From the NCBI RefSeq assembly GCF_007752135.1, contig NZ_CP036298.1, positions 1,364,001-1,428,000 on the forward strand: a stretch of DNA of 64,000 nt. The letters are read 5' to 3'. This document shows positions 17,006 to 26,733 of the stretch, piece after piece. Each line of letters starts with the position of its first letter. The first letter of the stretch is position 1. Origin of the DNA: Aureliella helgolandensis (GTDB taxonomy: Bacteria > Planctomycetota > Planctomycetia > Pirellulales > Pirellulaceae). The notes under the pieces were generated by a model, which was not told the origin of the DNA, did not search any database, and was given only the letters and a program-made list of their open reading frames with translations. Made by a program: the position numbers and the translations under genes.

Positions 17006-18100
17006 ATGAGGTTTAGTACTGTGACAGCCACTTATCGAATTGCAGGAATATCGTTCGAACACATGCACATGGGGGACAATCTGCGGACGGCAGCAGCTCA
17101 CCCAGAGTGTCAAGTTGTCGGTATTTGCGATGCGGAACCTCGCCGCATGCTGGCCGCGCAGCGCGATCTCGAATTGCCAGACTCGGCAGTATTCAATGAT
17201 TGGACGCAGTGCATCGAGCAATGCAAACCGGACATTTTACTGCTGTGCCCCGCCACGGGCGATCACCGACTTTGGATCGAACGCTTGGCACCCTTCGGAC
17301 TTCCCATTCTGCTGGAGAAGCCGATGGCTGGTTCTCTCGCAGACGCCGATGCGATGATCTCAGCTTGTCAGCGGCATGATGTTCGGTGGGCGATCAACTG
17401 GCCTCAAGTTTGGGTTCCGAGCCATCGCACCGCGAAGCGTTTGAGCGGGGAGGGCGCAATCGGCCAGGTGCTTGAGGTGCATTACTACGGTGGAAATCGC
17501 GGGCCGCTATGGCACACCGCAGGCAAAGATGAGGTCTCGGCCGAAGAGGTGGCGCGAGAGAAGCCTCATAGTTGGTTCTATCAAAGAGCCAAAGCGGGCG
17601 GTTCGATGCTCGACTATCTGGGGTATGGAGCCACGTTGGGTACCTGGTACTTAGGAGGTGCCAAGCCGATCGAAATTACATCGATGGTGGACGAACCCAC
17701 TGGCCTCGAAGTTGATGAGCATTCGATAACGATAGCTCGCTATGCGTTTGGGCTGAGCAAGTTCGAAACGCGCTGGGGCACTTATACCGATCCTTGGACC
17801 CACCAGCCTCAGCCACGCTGCGGTTATACGTTGGTTGGTACTGAGGGGACAATCACTTCTTGGGACTATTCTCCGACTCTGCGAGTGCAGGATGGAGCGC
17901 ATCCTGAGGGAATCGATGTTCCAGTCGATTCGTTGTTACCGCCTGAGCAAAATGCGATGCAGTACTTCATCGATTGCTTGAAACGGGATCGGGCAATAGA
18001 AGGACCGCTGTCACCGGAGCTAAGCCGGATTGGTCAGCAGATTGTCGACACGGCATTCGCCAGTGCTCAGCAAAAGCGAACCTTAAAGCTGTTAGAATAG
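17006..18100 (+). CDS. Gfo/Idh/MocA-family oxidoreductase
   Basis: An NAD(P)-dependent sugar-type dehydrogenase. The Rossmann part starts at TYRIAGISFEHMHMGDNL, which departs from the usual GxGxxG; a beta strand CQVVGICDAEP follows. The active-site motif EKPMAGS is present, and the C-terminal alpha/beta domain includes GGSMLDYLGYGATLGTWYLGG and GTEGTITSWDYSP. With this start the protein is 364 residues, normal for the family. GTG at 17021, preceded by GAGG at a 9-bp spacing, is an equally plausible start. Substrate unknown; such enzymes are very numerous in planctomycetes. Confidence 0.87.
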   Translation: MRFSTVTATYRIAGISFEHMHMGDNLRTAAAHPECQVVGICDAEPRRMLAAQRDLELPDSAVFNDWTQCIEQCKPDILLLCPATGDHRLWIERLAPFGLPILLEKPMAGSLADADAMISACQRHDVRWAINWPQVWVPSHRTAKRLSGEGAIGQVLEVHYYGGNRGPLWHTAGKDEVSAEEVAREKPHSWFYQRAKAGGSMLDYLGYGATLGTWYLGGAKPIEITSMVDEPTGLEVDEHSITIARYAFGLSKFETRWGTYTDPWTHQPQPRCGYTLVGTEGTITSWDYSPTLRVQDGAHPEGIDVPVDSLLPPEQNAMQYFIDCLKRDRAIEGPLSPELSRIGQQIVDTAFASAQQKRTLKLLE

Positions 18101-18191
18101 CAATTGGTTGCCCAAGATACACACTAGCCCCTGCAAGCCCATGCCTACCATTGAACCGCCCGCCACTGCATCTTCTACCAGCGACTTGTCC

Positions 18192-21100
18192 ATGGCCAAT
18201 ATTGTAACCTTCCGCCGCTTCTTGCTTCTCGTGTGGTTGTTGCTAGCCGTGGAGTGGAGCTGTCCGAATGTCTATTCGCAGGAGGATTGGGACGACGAAC
18301 CTCCCGAGTTTTTGCCGGGCGTCGTTGCGAGCTTTTCCTCGGCAGACGGTGAATTCACGCGGGTGGATCGAGCCATTCAGTTTTCAGCGACGTCGCGCGA
18401 TCGGGATGCGAGATTGCCTAGTGACCAACCGCTGACCGTAATTTGGGAGGGCTTGTTGCAGATTAAGTCACCCGGCAACTACCAATTCTTGTTTCAGTCT
18501 GACGGACCTCTCCGCGTTCAGTTGGCGGGAAGGGAACTAGGACTTGCACCGCATGGTGTGGCGGTGCCGCAGGATCCTGCGCAGCCCGCTTTGCGAGATG
18601 CAGCGGGCGAAGTCACCTCCACCGCGACTTGGTACGCGTCGTCGCCCATTGAGTTGAAATTTGGCATGCAACCATTGCGCGTCGAGTATCAAGGTGGAGC
18701 GGGGGCAGGCCGCCTTGGCTCATACTGGTCAGGGCCGGGCTTTGTGCTCGAGCCTGTTCCGACCAGTCTGCTATGGCATGGCGTTGAGCAAGCTCCGCAG
18801 GACCGTTTTGCACTCGGAGAGCGATTGTCGCGTGGGCTGCGATGTGCCGCTTGCCATGAATACAACGACCAGCGGCCGTTATTGGCTGCGCCAGCCCTGA
18901 CCTCGTTGCAAGACAATTTGCGCCCAAGTTGGTTAGTCGAGCGGCTCGCGGGACACCCGTCAGACGCCGACCGTAGGGCAGCAACGGCTGCGATGCCACA
19001 GTTTAACTTGCACTCCAATTCGGCCGCTGCAATTAGCGCTGCGCTCTTTGACGCATCGGCAGACGCGGTCGCACCGGAAGACGTCAAGGAGCAGCTTGAG
19101 CAACTGAAACGCAAACGCAAGAACCGGGACCCACAGGTTCGGACGACGGCGGACGCAGAGTTGGGGGCTTTAGCCTTTGCTTCCACGGGGTGTGTTGCTT
19201 GCCATCCACTGGATTCCACCGCTGGACGGCTGCGCGATGCGAACGAGGTAAGTGCAATTGCGGCGGGTGCTCAGGATCTCGACGTCCACCCTAAGCTGCG
19301 AGAGATGTTCGGTGGCGGGGCGCTTTCTGGGGTTGCTGCTAAACGCACCGCTGAATTTTTTGCCAGATGGCTACAGGATCCTGAATTGGTCAATCCGCAG
19401 CACCGCATGCCACTTTTCGAATTGGGGCTAAATGCGCGCCTTGATCTGACGGCCTATTTGTCGACTTTGGGGGCGGAGCAATCGCGAAACGATACGCGGG
19501 CATCCGGCGATGTGGAGATGGGCGCGGGATTGATTCAGAAGCATCGTTGTGGTGCTTGCCACACCCTGCCCGCCTCACTGACGATGCCCATTGCCAAGAC
19601 GCCGCTGGATGCAGGCAGCAATTGGGATGCGGGGTGCTTGGATCATGCCGATGCGTCGGAGTATGTTCCAGGGTATGGTCTGAGTGCTGAGGAACGCAAG
19701 GCACTCAAGGCCTACATTTCCACGACTTCACAACTTCAGCAGCCACTGGATAGCTTGAGTGGCCCTGAGTTGCTGGCGGAGAATAACTGCTTGGCTTGCC
19801 ACTCGCGCGACTCCCACATCGGCATTGAATCTGCCTTGCCTCAGGTAGCCTCACAATTTCCGGACTTGGCATCGCGTTTGGCTGCATTGAATCCTCCCTC
19901 GCTGACTGGCATTGGAGATAAATTGCATGCGAAAGCTCTCGCAAGCGTTATCGATGGTAAATCCACGCCACTTCGCCCGTGGCTCGATATTCGAATGCCG
20001 AAGTTTGCATTGAGCGATGTTGAGTTATCGCGAATGGTGGAAGATTTTATCGAACAGGATCGCATTCCAGCCAATGCGCCTGGTGTTATGGCTGGCGGCT
20101 CGGGTGACTCTCATGCCAGTGCATCTGGGGGCGTCGACTCCGATACTTCGGCGTTGGCGGAACAGGCGGCTCAGTTCGCTGCCGCTCGGCTGGTAACGGC
20201 GGAAGGATTCGGATGTCAAAGTTGCCACAAGATTGGCGACAATGAACCACCGCAGGTCGACTTGAAAGCCCGCGGCACCGACCTCACGATGCTTGGTGAC
20301 AGAATCCGACCAACATGGTTTCAACGTTGGGTGCGCAATCCGGCCCGCATTGTACCCCGCATGGAGATGCCGGCCATCAAGACCGCCGCGCAAGGTCTGC
20401 TCGGCAACTCGTTGGACCGACAGCTCGATGCCTTATGGCAAACGTTGAACACACCTGGATTTCAACCTCCTAAGCCCAATCCCGTGAGTGTTGTTCGCGC
20501 CCACAATCAGCCCGACCACCATGAGCTGCCACGGGTATTGACCGATGTCATCGAAATGGGGGATCAGATCTATCTCCGTCCGTTGATTGTTGGGTTACCC
20601 AATCGCCACAACGTCTTGATCGACTTGGAATCGGGCGCGTTGGCGAAATGGTGGATTGGCGATACGGCCTACCAACAGACGCGTGGTAAGACTTGGTATT
20701 GGGAATTGGGGAACTCACCCATTTTCGACGCATCCGCCCTGGAGTCCTACTCACTCGTTTCGGCGGATGGCAAGGTTTGGTTGCCTGAAATTGATGGGCA
20801 AACAGCGGCCCGTTTTCAGCGTCTGGTTGAGGATGAGTTTGTAGGGTGGAGTGGCACCTTGAACTTTGGGAATGCGGGCGCAAGTCGCAAGCTGCAGATT
20901 ACGCAGACGATTCGCACCGGTCCGGCCGGTAACGGTTTTTCATGTTACACGCGATTCTCGGGATTGCAGGCTGACGATCAGCTGATGCTCCAGACGCTTG
21001 GAGACTTCCAGCGGGTGGAAGTGAATTCCATGCTAAGCAAGATTTCGGCCTCCCTTCAGAGCTTGGGGCAGCTCGATTTGACGGGCCGCTTCAACCATTT

Positions 21101-22787
21101 GAGCTCCCAGTTGGCCGGCCAGATTTCTGTGCTAGCTGAAGAGGGAAGCGACGGTTCCGAGCGAAGTTGGACGAGTGTTTACACCAGTTTGATTGCGGCG
21201 GATCAATTTCCGGTGGCACCCCCGCTGGCACCTGGGGTGGAGCCCATCGTGTTGGATGTGGTGCCTGGATTCGATACGATTCAGTATCCACTTCCGGCGA
21301 CGGAGATGCCAATTTCGTTCGCATGGTCTCCCAGCGGCGACTTTTTCGTCGGTTCCCTTAGAGGGAAAGTGTTGCAGGCCTTGGATACTACCGGGGACGG
21401 AATGTTCGATAGCTATGAAGAGTTGGCAGCCAATTTTCCAACTCCCTTTGGGCTGCAAGCCACGGATGCCTACTTAGATGTGTTGACGAAATTTGGTCTG
21501 CTGCGACTGGAGGGACGCCAACCGGGACGTTCGCTGCCACGAACCAATCAGGCACGCGCCAAGCAAAATGGTGTGTCAGCAAATCCTGCGGGGCCGGACA
21601 ATGCGTCGCAAGCAGCAGTGGTGGGTGGTGGAGCGGCAACCTCGCAAATTGCATCCGATTTGGATACCCCTTCCGGACGCTTTAAGTACGCCCGCGTGTT
21701 GTCGGATGATTGGGGCTACACCCACGACTATCACGACTGGGCAGTGGGCTTGGAGAAAGATGCTGAGGGCAACTACTACATGGCGCTGCCGTGCCAGCAG
21801 GATGACCGTTCCGAGGCGGCAGCGCATCGCCGCGGCACGGCGTTCAAGTTGCTTCCCTACACCGCAGCTAGTGGAGAGATTCAATTTAAAGTAGAGCCCA
21901 TTTCGGCTGGCTTGCGTTTTCCAATGGGCATTGCTCTTAGTGGGGAGGGGGAACTGTTCACCTCCGACAATCAAGGGAATTACAATCCCTTTAATGAACT
22001 CAATCACTTGCGTCAGGGAAAGCGTTATGGGTTCATCAATAAATTAGAAAATAAAGATGGATTCTCTCCACCGTTTGAGTCTCCGGCGATCAACCTGCCT
22101 CATCCGTGGACTCGCAGCGTTAACGGTATTTGTTTTCTCGAGACGCCGAAAGAACTGCTCGAGGCCGGGGGGGCGAAGCTATTCGGACCTCTGGAAGGCC
22201 ATTTGATTGGTTGTGAAATGAACGAACGCGCTTTGGTTCGCATGAGCCTTCAACGGGTGGGAGATACCTTCCAGGGCGCAGCCTATCCCTTTAGCCGAGC
22301 GCCAGCTGGCGATTCACCGACGTTCGAGGGGCCCATTGTGTGCGAGATTGCTCCCGATGGGGCGTTGATGGTCGGCAGTCTTCAGGACAGTGGATGGGGT
22401 GGTGGTCAGAACACGGGCTCGATCGTGCGCTTGCAGGCCAACGGAGAGTTGCCAGCAGGGATTGCTGAGATCCGTGCCACTGCCCACGGCTTTGAAATCG
22501 ATTTCACGCAGCCCATTGATATGCAGCTCGCGAGTGACCCGGATAACTATTCGATCCGCTCGTATCGCCGCATTTCGACGCCTGCCTATGGCGGGGAAGA
22601 TCAGGATCAACGGACCGAACGAGCGTCCATCGTCCGTGTTTCAGCCGATGGGCGGCAGGTGGAGCTCAGCCTGGGCGGCTGGCGAGAAGGCTTTGTCTAC
22701 GAGTTCAACCTGCAAAACTTGATTGGCGACGCTGCTGAGTTTTTCCCTAGCCAAGCGCACTACACGTTGCGTGCCATTCCCGAATGA
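18192..22787 (+). CDS. Giant PA14/multi-CXXCH cytochrome with beta-propeller-like C-terminus
   Basis: A protein of about 1530 residues. The start at 18192 gives an ideal signal peptide (MANIVTFRRFLLLVWLLLAV...); in-frame starts at 18141 or 18108 would only lengthen the n-region. A PA14-like domain follows (about 20-180, with the IKSPGNYQFLFQSDGPLRVQL-like strand pair). Next comes a long region with five c-type haem motifs: CAACH (nt 18844), CVACH (19191), CGACH (19548), CLACH (19788) and CQSCH (20214). The C-terminal third (FAWSPSGDFFVGSLRGKV, FPMGIALSGEGELFTSDNQG) resembles the sugar-dehydrogenase-like propellers of planctomycete membrane-bound dehydrogenases. Probably a periplasmic electron-transfer or oxidase protein; the substrate is unknown. 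It lies 92 bp after the oxidoreductase on the same strand. Confidence 0.85.
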   Translation: MANIVTFRRFLLLVWLLLAVEWSCPNVYSQEDWDDEPPEFLPGVVASFSSADGEFTRVDRAIQFSATSRDRDARLPSDQPLTVIWEGLLQIKSPGNYQFLFQSDGPLRVQLAGRELGLAPHGVAVPQDPAQPALRDAAGEVTSTATWYASSPIELKFGMQPLRVEYQGGAGAGRLGSYWSGPGFVLEPVPTSLLWHGVEQAPQDRFALGERLSRGLRCAACHEYNDQRPLLAAPALTSLQDNLRPSWLVERLAGHPSDADRRAATAAMPQFNLHSNSAAAISAALFDASADAVAPEDVKEQLEQLKRKRKNRDPQVRTTADAELGALAFASTGCVACHPLDSTAGRLRDANEVSAIAAGAQDLDVHPKLREMFGGGALSGVAAKRTAEFFARWLQDPELVNPQHRMPLFELGLNARLDLTAYLSTLGAEQSRNDTRASGDVEMGAGLIQKHRCGACHTLPASLTMPIAKTPLDAGSNWDAGCLDHADASEYVPGYGLSAEERKALKAYISTTSQLQQPLDSLSGPELLAENNCLACHSRDSHIGIESALPQVASQFPDLASRLAALNPPSLTGIGDKLHAKALASVIDGKSTPLRPWLDIRMPKFALSDVELSRMVEDFIEQDRIPANAPGVMAGGSGDSHASASGGVDSDTSALAEQAAQFAAARLVTAEGFGCQSCHKIGDNEPPQVDLKARGTDLTMLGDRIRPTWFQRWVRNPARIVPRMEMPAIKTAAQGLLGNSLDRQLDALWQTLNTPGFQPPKPNPVSVVRAHNQPDHHELPRVLTDVIEMGDQIYLRPLIVGLPNRHNVLIDLESGALAKWWIGDTAYQQTRGKTWYWELGNSPIFDASALESYSLVSADGKVWLPEIDGQTAARFQRLVEDEFVGWSGTLNFGNAGASRKLQITQTIRTGPAGNGFSCYTRFSGLQADDQLMLQTLGDFQRVEVNSMLSKISASLQSLGQLDLTGRFNHLSSQLAGQISVLAEEGSDGSERSWTSVYTSLIAADQFPVAPPLAPGVEPIVLDVVPGFDTIQYPLPATEMPISFAWSPSGDFFVGSLRGKVLQALDTTGDGMFDSYEELAANFPTPFGLQATDAYLDVLTKFGLLRLEGRQPGRSLPRTNQARAKQNGVSANPAGPDNASQAAVVGGGAATSQIASDLDTPSGRFKYARVLSDDWGYTHDYHDWAVGLEKDAEGNYYMALPCQQDDRSEAAAHRRGTAFKLLPYTAASGEIQFKVEPISAGLRFPMGIALSGEGELFTSDNQGNYNPFNELNHLRQGKRYGFINKLENKDGFSPPFESPAINLPHPWTRSVNGICFLETPKELLEAGGAKLFGPLEGHLIGCEMNERALVRMSLQRVGDTFQGAAYPFSRAPAGDSPTFEGPIVCEIAPDGALMVGSLQDSGWGGGQNTGSIVRLQANGELPAGIAEIRATAHGFEIDFTQPIDMQLASDPDNYSIRSYRRISTPAYGGEDQDQRTERASIVRVSADGRQVELSLGGWREGFVYEFNLQNLIGDAAEFFPSQAHYTLRAIPE

Positions 22788-22868
22788 AGTCGAGCGGTGC
22801 CTGAGCTGAGGGCCCCGTGAAGCGGTGGAGGCTTTGCAGGATGTGGTGAAGTAGGTGCCGGTCACACT

Positions 22869-24617
22869 TTACAGTTCGAACGGTTGGTCCGACTGTTGGT
22901 AGAGAGGGGAGAACCGATAGTAGACTTCCAGGGTCATAGCGCACATGGCGGTGGTGTAGAGTCGGCCCCCTTCCTTGCCATAGGGGTTGTCAAAGTACCA
23001 GCTGCCCGCCTCGTGCCCGTAGTTGGCTTGGGAGCGCACCAGGTAGTCGCGTACGCGTGGATTCCAGCGTTCCCAAAAAGGATCACCTACGTGAAACAGG
23101 TAGAGCGACACGTAGTAGTTGTAGTAGGCGTCGGTGCCGGAGTGCCCCATGCTGTTGAGGAAGGCGGCGGATTGGAGGATGCGTGGATCGGTGTGGGACA
23201 TGCCGCGGAAGAGCCGAATCATATTGCCGATAGCGGTGCACGTCGGTGATTTCCCGGGACGAGCATAGCCGAAGAAGCTGCTCTCCTCCGCCTGTTGCGT
23301 ATCGAGGAAGATGTCGATTGCCAGGATGGTTGCGTCCGGGATTTCGAGTCCGGCTGCTTGGGCACTTTTCAACGCCATCATTTGCCAGCCGGAGATCGTT
23401 AAGTCGCCAGGCTTTTTCGGAAGATATCCCCAGCCTCCTTGGTAGCTCTGGGCATGAACAATGAAATCCACCGCCTGTTGAGCCGGTTTGAGCAAGTCGC
23501 GATCTTGGGTGAGTTGATAGGCCTCACACATCGCAAATGCTGCGATGCCGTGGTTGTACATGCCCCGTTCACTCTGGTAGAGGAAGCTGCCGCCGTTGGG
23601 AGTTTCTTCAAGGATCTGGTAGAGGAAATAGACACCACGGCGGACCGTCTCCTTGTGCTTACCTTCCAGGTGCGTGTATCCCGCACCTAGAAAAGCCAGT
23701 AGGGACAGACCGGTCGCTGCAGGGTCGAAGCGTTCGTGGGAACCAGGATTGCCGCAACGCTCATTGCACTCACCGCCCGTATGAACGAGCGACCAGCCAC
23801 CACTGGGCATTTGGTGAGCCGCAAGCCACTCGAGCGCTCGCTCGACAGCTTGCTCACTTTCCAGTGTTCCACCGCGTGCTAAGGCCAATTCCTGACGTTT
23901 CAGTAGCTGCCGTCCCTCCACGCCAGAACCTGAAAACGAAGCGGTTAAACTAGTTGCCGAACCGCTGACGAGTTGTTGGAGTTCGGTAACCGCAGCGTCG
24001 GGCTGTGGGGTTGTCTGTTCACTGGTGGCAAGGGTTAGCAATTCACTAATCGAAGTGCTGGCCGTTTCCGCGGGCAGCGGGGGCTCCCAGTCTTGTTCGG
24101 GATTGCTCGTGGGCGGGGGCGGTGAGTCGCCCGCAGCTAGCTTCAACTCGGAGGTCAATTGCTCCTGGTTGTTCGCCTCATTTTGGATGGTGAAGTCAAA
24201 GCCGTCTTGCATCCCGACCTGCCCCGAGAACGTTAGGAAGGCCAGCAGAAGCAGGATGCTGACGTGTAGGATTAAGCTGATCAGGAGGGCGGGAGTTTTG
24301 CGAGAATCCCAGTATTGTTGAACTCTTTGCCAGTAGATTCCCCATCTGCCCAACGCCGGCTGGGGCTGTGGTTCGGGGTGGTCGAGGGAGTGGGCAGGGG
24401 CGGACGCTGTGAGTGGGGGCGCCCCCTCTGCGGCAGGCGCGATCTGTGCTGCGGACGGCTCGGGTGTGGCCAGTGGATTGGAGGGGGGGGCGCCTGTGTT
24501 GGGCCGTTCGGTTGTCCCGGGCTGAGGCGCAGCGCGACCCGCACGACCGTTAGGATCGATTGGCGGAGGAGCAGCGGGAGGCTGGTTAGCCAGAGTCGAG
24601 CGAGGATCAGAGGGCAT
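22869..24617 (-). CDS. Terpenoid-cyclase-fold protein with TonB-like membrane anchor (paralogue A)
   Basis: The 582-residue protein starts with about 90 Pro/Ala-rich residues, followed by a single membrane span (about 109-130) with the pattern LLISLILHVSILLLLAFL. This span holds Ser114 and His118 in the SxxxH arrangement of TonB's transmembrane helix. A Pro-rich periplasmic linker follows, and then (from about 250) an alpha/alpha-toroid domain with repeated MPSGGWSL, NGGSFLYQ, YQGGWGYLPKKPGDLTISGWQMMALKS. The catalytic DxDD of squalene-hopene cyclase is not visible, so a non-enzymatic or unknown role is likely. A paralogue with the same layout is immediately upstream (24763-26373). Confidence 0.8.
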   Translation of the reverse strand: MPSDPRSTLANQPPAAPPPIDPNGRAGRAAPQPGTTERPNTGAPPSNPLATPEPSAAQIAPAAEGAPPLTASAPAHSLDHPEPQPQPALGRWGIYWQRVQQYWDSRKTPALLISLILHVSILLLLAFLTFSGQVGMQDGFDFTIQNEANNQEQLTSELKLAAGDSPPPPTSNPEQDWEPPLPAETASTSISELLTLATSEQTTPQPDAAVTELQQLVSGSATSLTASFSGSGVEGRQLLKRQELALARGGTLESEQAVERALEWLAAHQMPSGGWSLVHTGGECNERCGNPGSHERFDPAATGLSLLAFLGAGYTHLEGKHKETVRRGVYFLYQILEETPNGGSFLYQSERGMYNHGIAAFAMCEAYQLTQDRDLLKPAQQAVDFIVHAQSYQGGWGYLPKKPGDLTISGWQMMALKSAQAAGLEIPDATILAIDIFLDTQQAEESSFFGYARPGKSPTCTAIGNMIRLFRGMSHTDPRILQSAAFLNSMGHSGTDAYYNYYVSLYLFHVGDPFWERWNPRVRDYLVRSQANYGHEAGSWYFDNPYGKEGGRLYTTAMCAMTLEVYYRFSPLYQQSDQPFEL

Positions 24618-24762
24618 CGCGTTCCGTTGCGCGAAAAAGATTGCTAGAAATCGCCAAACGCCAAGTTGGACCTTCTATTCTAGCTCGCCCTCAACGGAAG
24701 GAGCGAAAATGCTACCAGGAGGTCTGTTTTACCCCTCAGGGAGAAACGCAGCCAAGCGCGGC

Positions 24763-26373
24763 TTAGATCTCAAAGTCGTCGGCGTTGGCCGATTTTTCAC
24801 GGTACAGCGGCATGTGCCGATAGTAGACTTCCAGGATCATTGTCGCAAAGGAGGTGGCGGCTAAGCGTCCGCCGGCAGTAGCGTGGGGGCCCCCGGTATA
24901 CCAACTACCGGCGGCATGTCCTTCGGTGGCCTGAGCTTGGATCAATGCATCCCGCATGCCTTGATTCCATTTGTCCCATAGGGGGCCTCCTTGGTGTCTC
25001 ATGACCTGCGTTGCGTAGTAGCTGAAGTACAGGTCGTCGACTTGGGGACCTTTGGCAGCCAGGAATTTGATGCCATCTTGTAGACCTGGATGGTCCTTGG
25101 GCCAGTCCATGTACATCCGGCACAGCAGCCCGACTGCGATCGTGCTTTTCCGGCTATCGATTTCCGACGTGGGCTCCTCGTACCCATAGTAGGCGCCGTT
25201 ATTGGTGCTTACGAAGTCTAGAAAGTTAGACGTTCCTCGGAAGGTGCTGGGGGGGACGACTAGGTTGGCCATTTTGCCACTCTTTAGCGCCATCAGGCAC
25301 CAGCCCACCACGGAGGTATCACCCGGCGATTTTGGTTGGTAACGCCATCCTCCACCACGTGGATCTTGGGCATAAACGAGATAGTTGATCGCCAACTGGG
25401 CAGGCTGGATTAGATCGGGGTCGCGGGTCATTGCGTAGGCTTCGCACACGGCAATGGCAGCCAATCCATGAGAATACATGGTGCCTCCGTCTTCATGCCA
25501 GGATCCGTGGGGGGGCGTTTCGTTGGTAACTTGCATGCGGTTGATGAGGAAGCTCAGTCCGCGTTTCACCGTATCTTTGTACTGTCCTTCGAGGTGAGTT
25601 TGTCCGGCGCCTAGGAAGGGCAGCAGGCCCATGGCCGTGGCTCCGTTGCGCGCGTAAATCTTGCTGCCTGGATCTGGGCATTGATTGCGGCACAAGCGAG
25701 AGTGGTTGAAGTCCCAGCCTCCATCGGGTGCTTGATGCTGTGCAAGCCAGCGAAGCGCCATGGCAACCGATTTTTCACTGGCAGCGCTTCCCCCGAAACG
25801 CTCCAGCATTTCGCTCTTGCTGGCCGAAGAGCGACTGTTCAACGCAGAGGACATTTGCGCCAGGGCAGACGTGCTGAGCATTTGCGAGGGCATCACGCTC
25901 TCAGTGATTGCATTGAGCTCAAGCGATGGCGCCAGGGGTTGGATGGTAGGCGGCGGTGGCGCGGTAAATTCAGGCAGTGGGGCACTGTCGCTCATCGGGG
26001 GGGGCGGTGCAGACAGCGGCTCGTCCAGTGGTTGTGCCTGGAGGTCCATATCGGGGCTCTGCAAGTCGAACTCTTCCAACGCCACCGCATCTCCACCCGA
26101 GCTGGCTTGAAGGATGCTAATGACTTTCTGGACGGGTTCCAGGGTAATCGCTGCGAGGATCAGGATTAGCGCCACATGGATGAGGAGGCTGATCAGCCAG
26201 CTGGGGGCAGCCGTCCAGAAGAAACGCCGCCGCAAGGCTGTTGCGCGCTGCTGTTCAAACTCTTCCGTCGGATGCCAGCTGTGGGGGATCTCCGAAGAGG
26301 GAGACGCCTCGCCACGCGTTCGGCGCGTCTCGGCCGAGCGGGGAGAAGTTTCACTCAGTTCAGGGTAATCCAT
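24763..26373 (-). CDS. Terpenoid-cyclase-fold protein with TonB-like membrane anchor (paralogue B)
   Basis: The 536-residue paralogue of the next gene downstream. After a charged N-terminus there is a span APSWLISLLIHVALILILAA (about 56-75) with Ser62 and His66, again the TonB-type SxxxH. A linker with PPPPMSD and PPPPTIQP runs to about residue 165. The C-terminal toroid domain has QAPDGGWDFNH, GAGQTHLEGQYKDTVKRG, DPRGGGWRYQPKSPGDTSVV and a conserved EGHAAGSWY near the end. The two genes are 145 bp apart on the same strand and probably arose by duplication. Neither exbB nor exbD is in the window. Confidence 0.8.
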   Translation of the reverse strand: MDYPELSETSPRSAETRRTRGEASPSSEIPHSWHPTEEFEQQRATALRRRFFWTAAPSWLISLLIHVALILILAAITLEPVQKVISILQASSGGDAVALEEFDLQSPDMDLQAQPLDEPLSAPPPPMSDSAPLPEFTAPPPPTIQPLAPSLELNAITESVMPSQMLSTSALAQMSSALNSRSSASKSEMLERFGGSAASEKSVAMALRWLAQHQAPDGGWDFNHSRLCRNQCPDPGSKIYARNGATAMGLLPFLGAGQTHLEGQYKDTVKRGLSFLINRMQVTNETPPHGSWHEDGGTMYSHGLAAIAVCEAYAMTRDPDLIQPAQLAINYLVYAQDPRGGGWRYQPKSPGDTSVVGWCLMALKSGKMANLVVPPSTFRGTSNFLDFVSTNNGAYYGYEEPTSEIDSRKSTIAVGLLCRMYMDWPKDHPGLQDGIKFLAAKGPQVDDLYFSYYATQVMRHQGGPLWDKWNQGMRDALIQAQATEGHAAGSWYTGGPHATAGGRLAATSFATMILEVYYRHMPLYREKSANADDFEI

Positions 26374-26733
26374 TGCTTGTCACATCCGCGCTGGCGTTGA
26401 GTGGTTCGAAAGCAAACGCCCAGCATTCTTCCAATGGCTGCCGGGCGGATGGTCCATACGCTTATTCTAGGCTAATGCAACCAATTGTCCAAAACTTGGC
26501 CGAAATGGAGTTTCAAACTGGAATTGTCACTAAACTCCCCAAAATGCCTGTGTTTGCTAGAAATAGGAGCGGCGGAGTGAGCAAACAACCGATGAGAGCT
26601 CTGATAACAAGGCTTTTCTCAGCCACAGTTAGCTGATACTCTATTACGTCCAACGCTTCTGCAGACGGGGTCGGTGTATCTCGCTCAGAATGCATTCAAG
26701 TACTGAATCCATTAAATTGAATTAGTAGTAGCT
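26374..26733. other. Divergent intergenic region
   Basis: A 360-bp region between the minus-strand paralogue pair and the plus-strand small basic gene. It must hold divergent promoters, but no motif pair stands out and no further gene is visible. Confidence 0.4.

Noticed and set aside
16540-17016. A 158-codon plus-strand frame before the oxidoreductase
   Set aside because: Composition is unlike real genes of the window, it overlaps the oxidoreductase start and contains the dispersed 22-bp repeat.
22869-26373. True squalene-hopene cyclases
   Set aside because: The proteins have the toroid repeat motifs but no DxDD catalytic motif and an N-terminal membrane anchor with Pro-rich linker, unlike cyclases.
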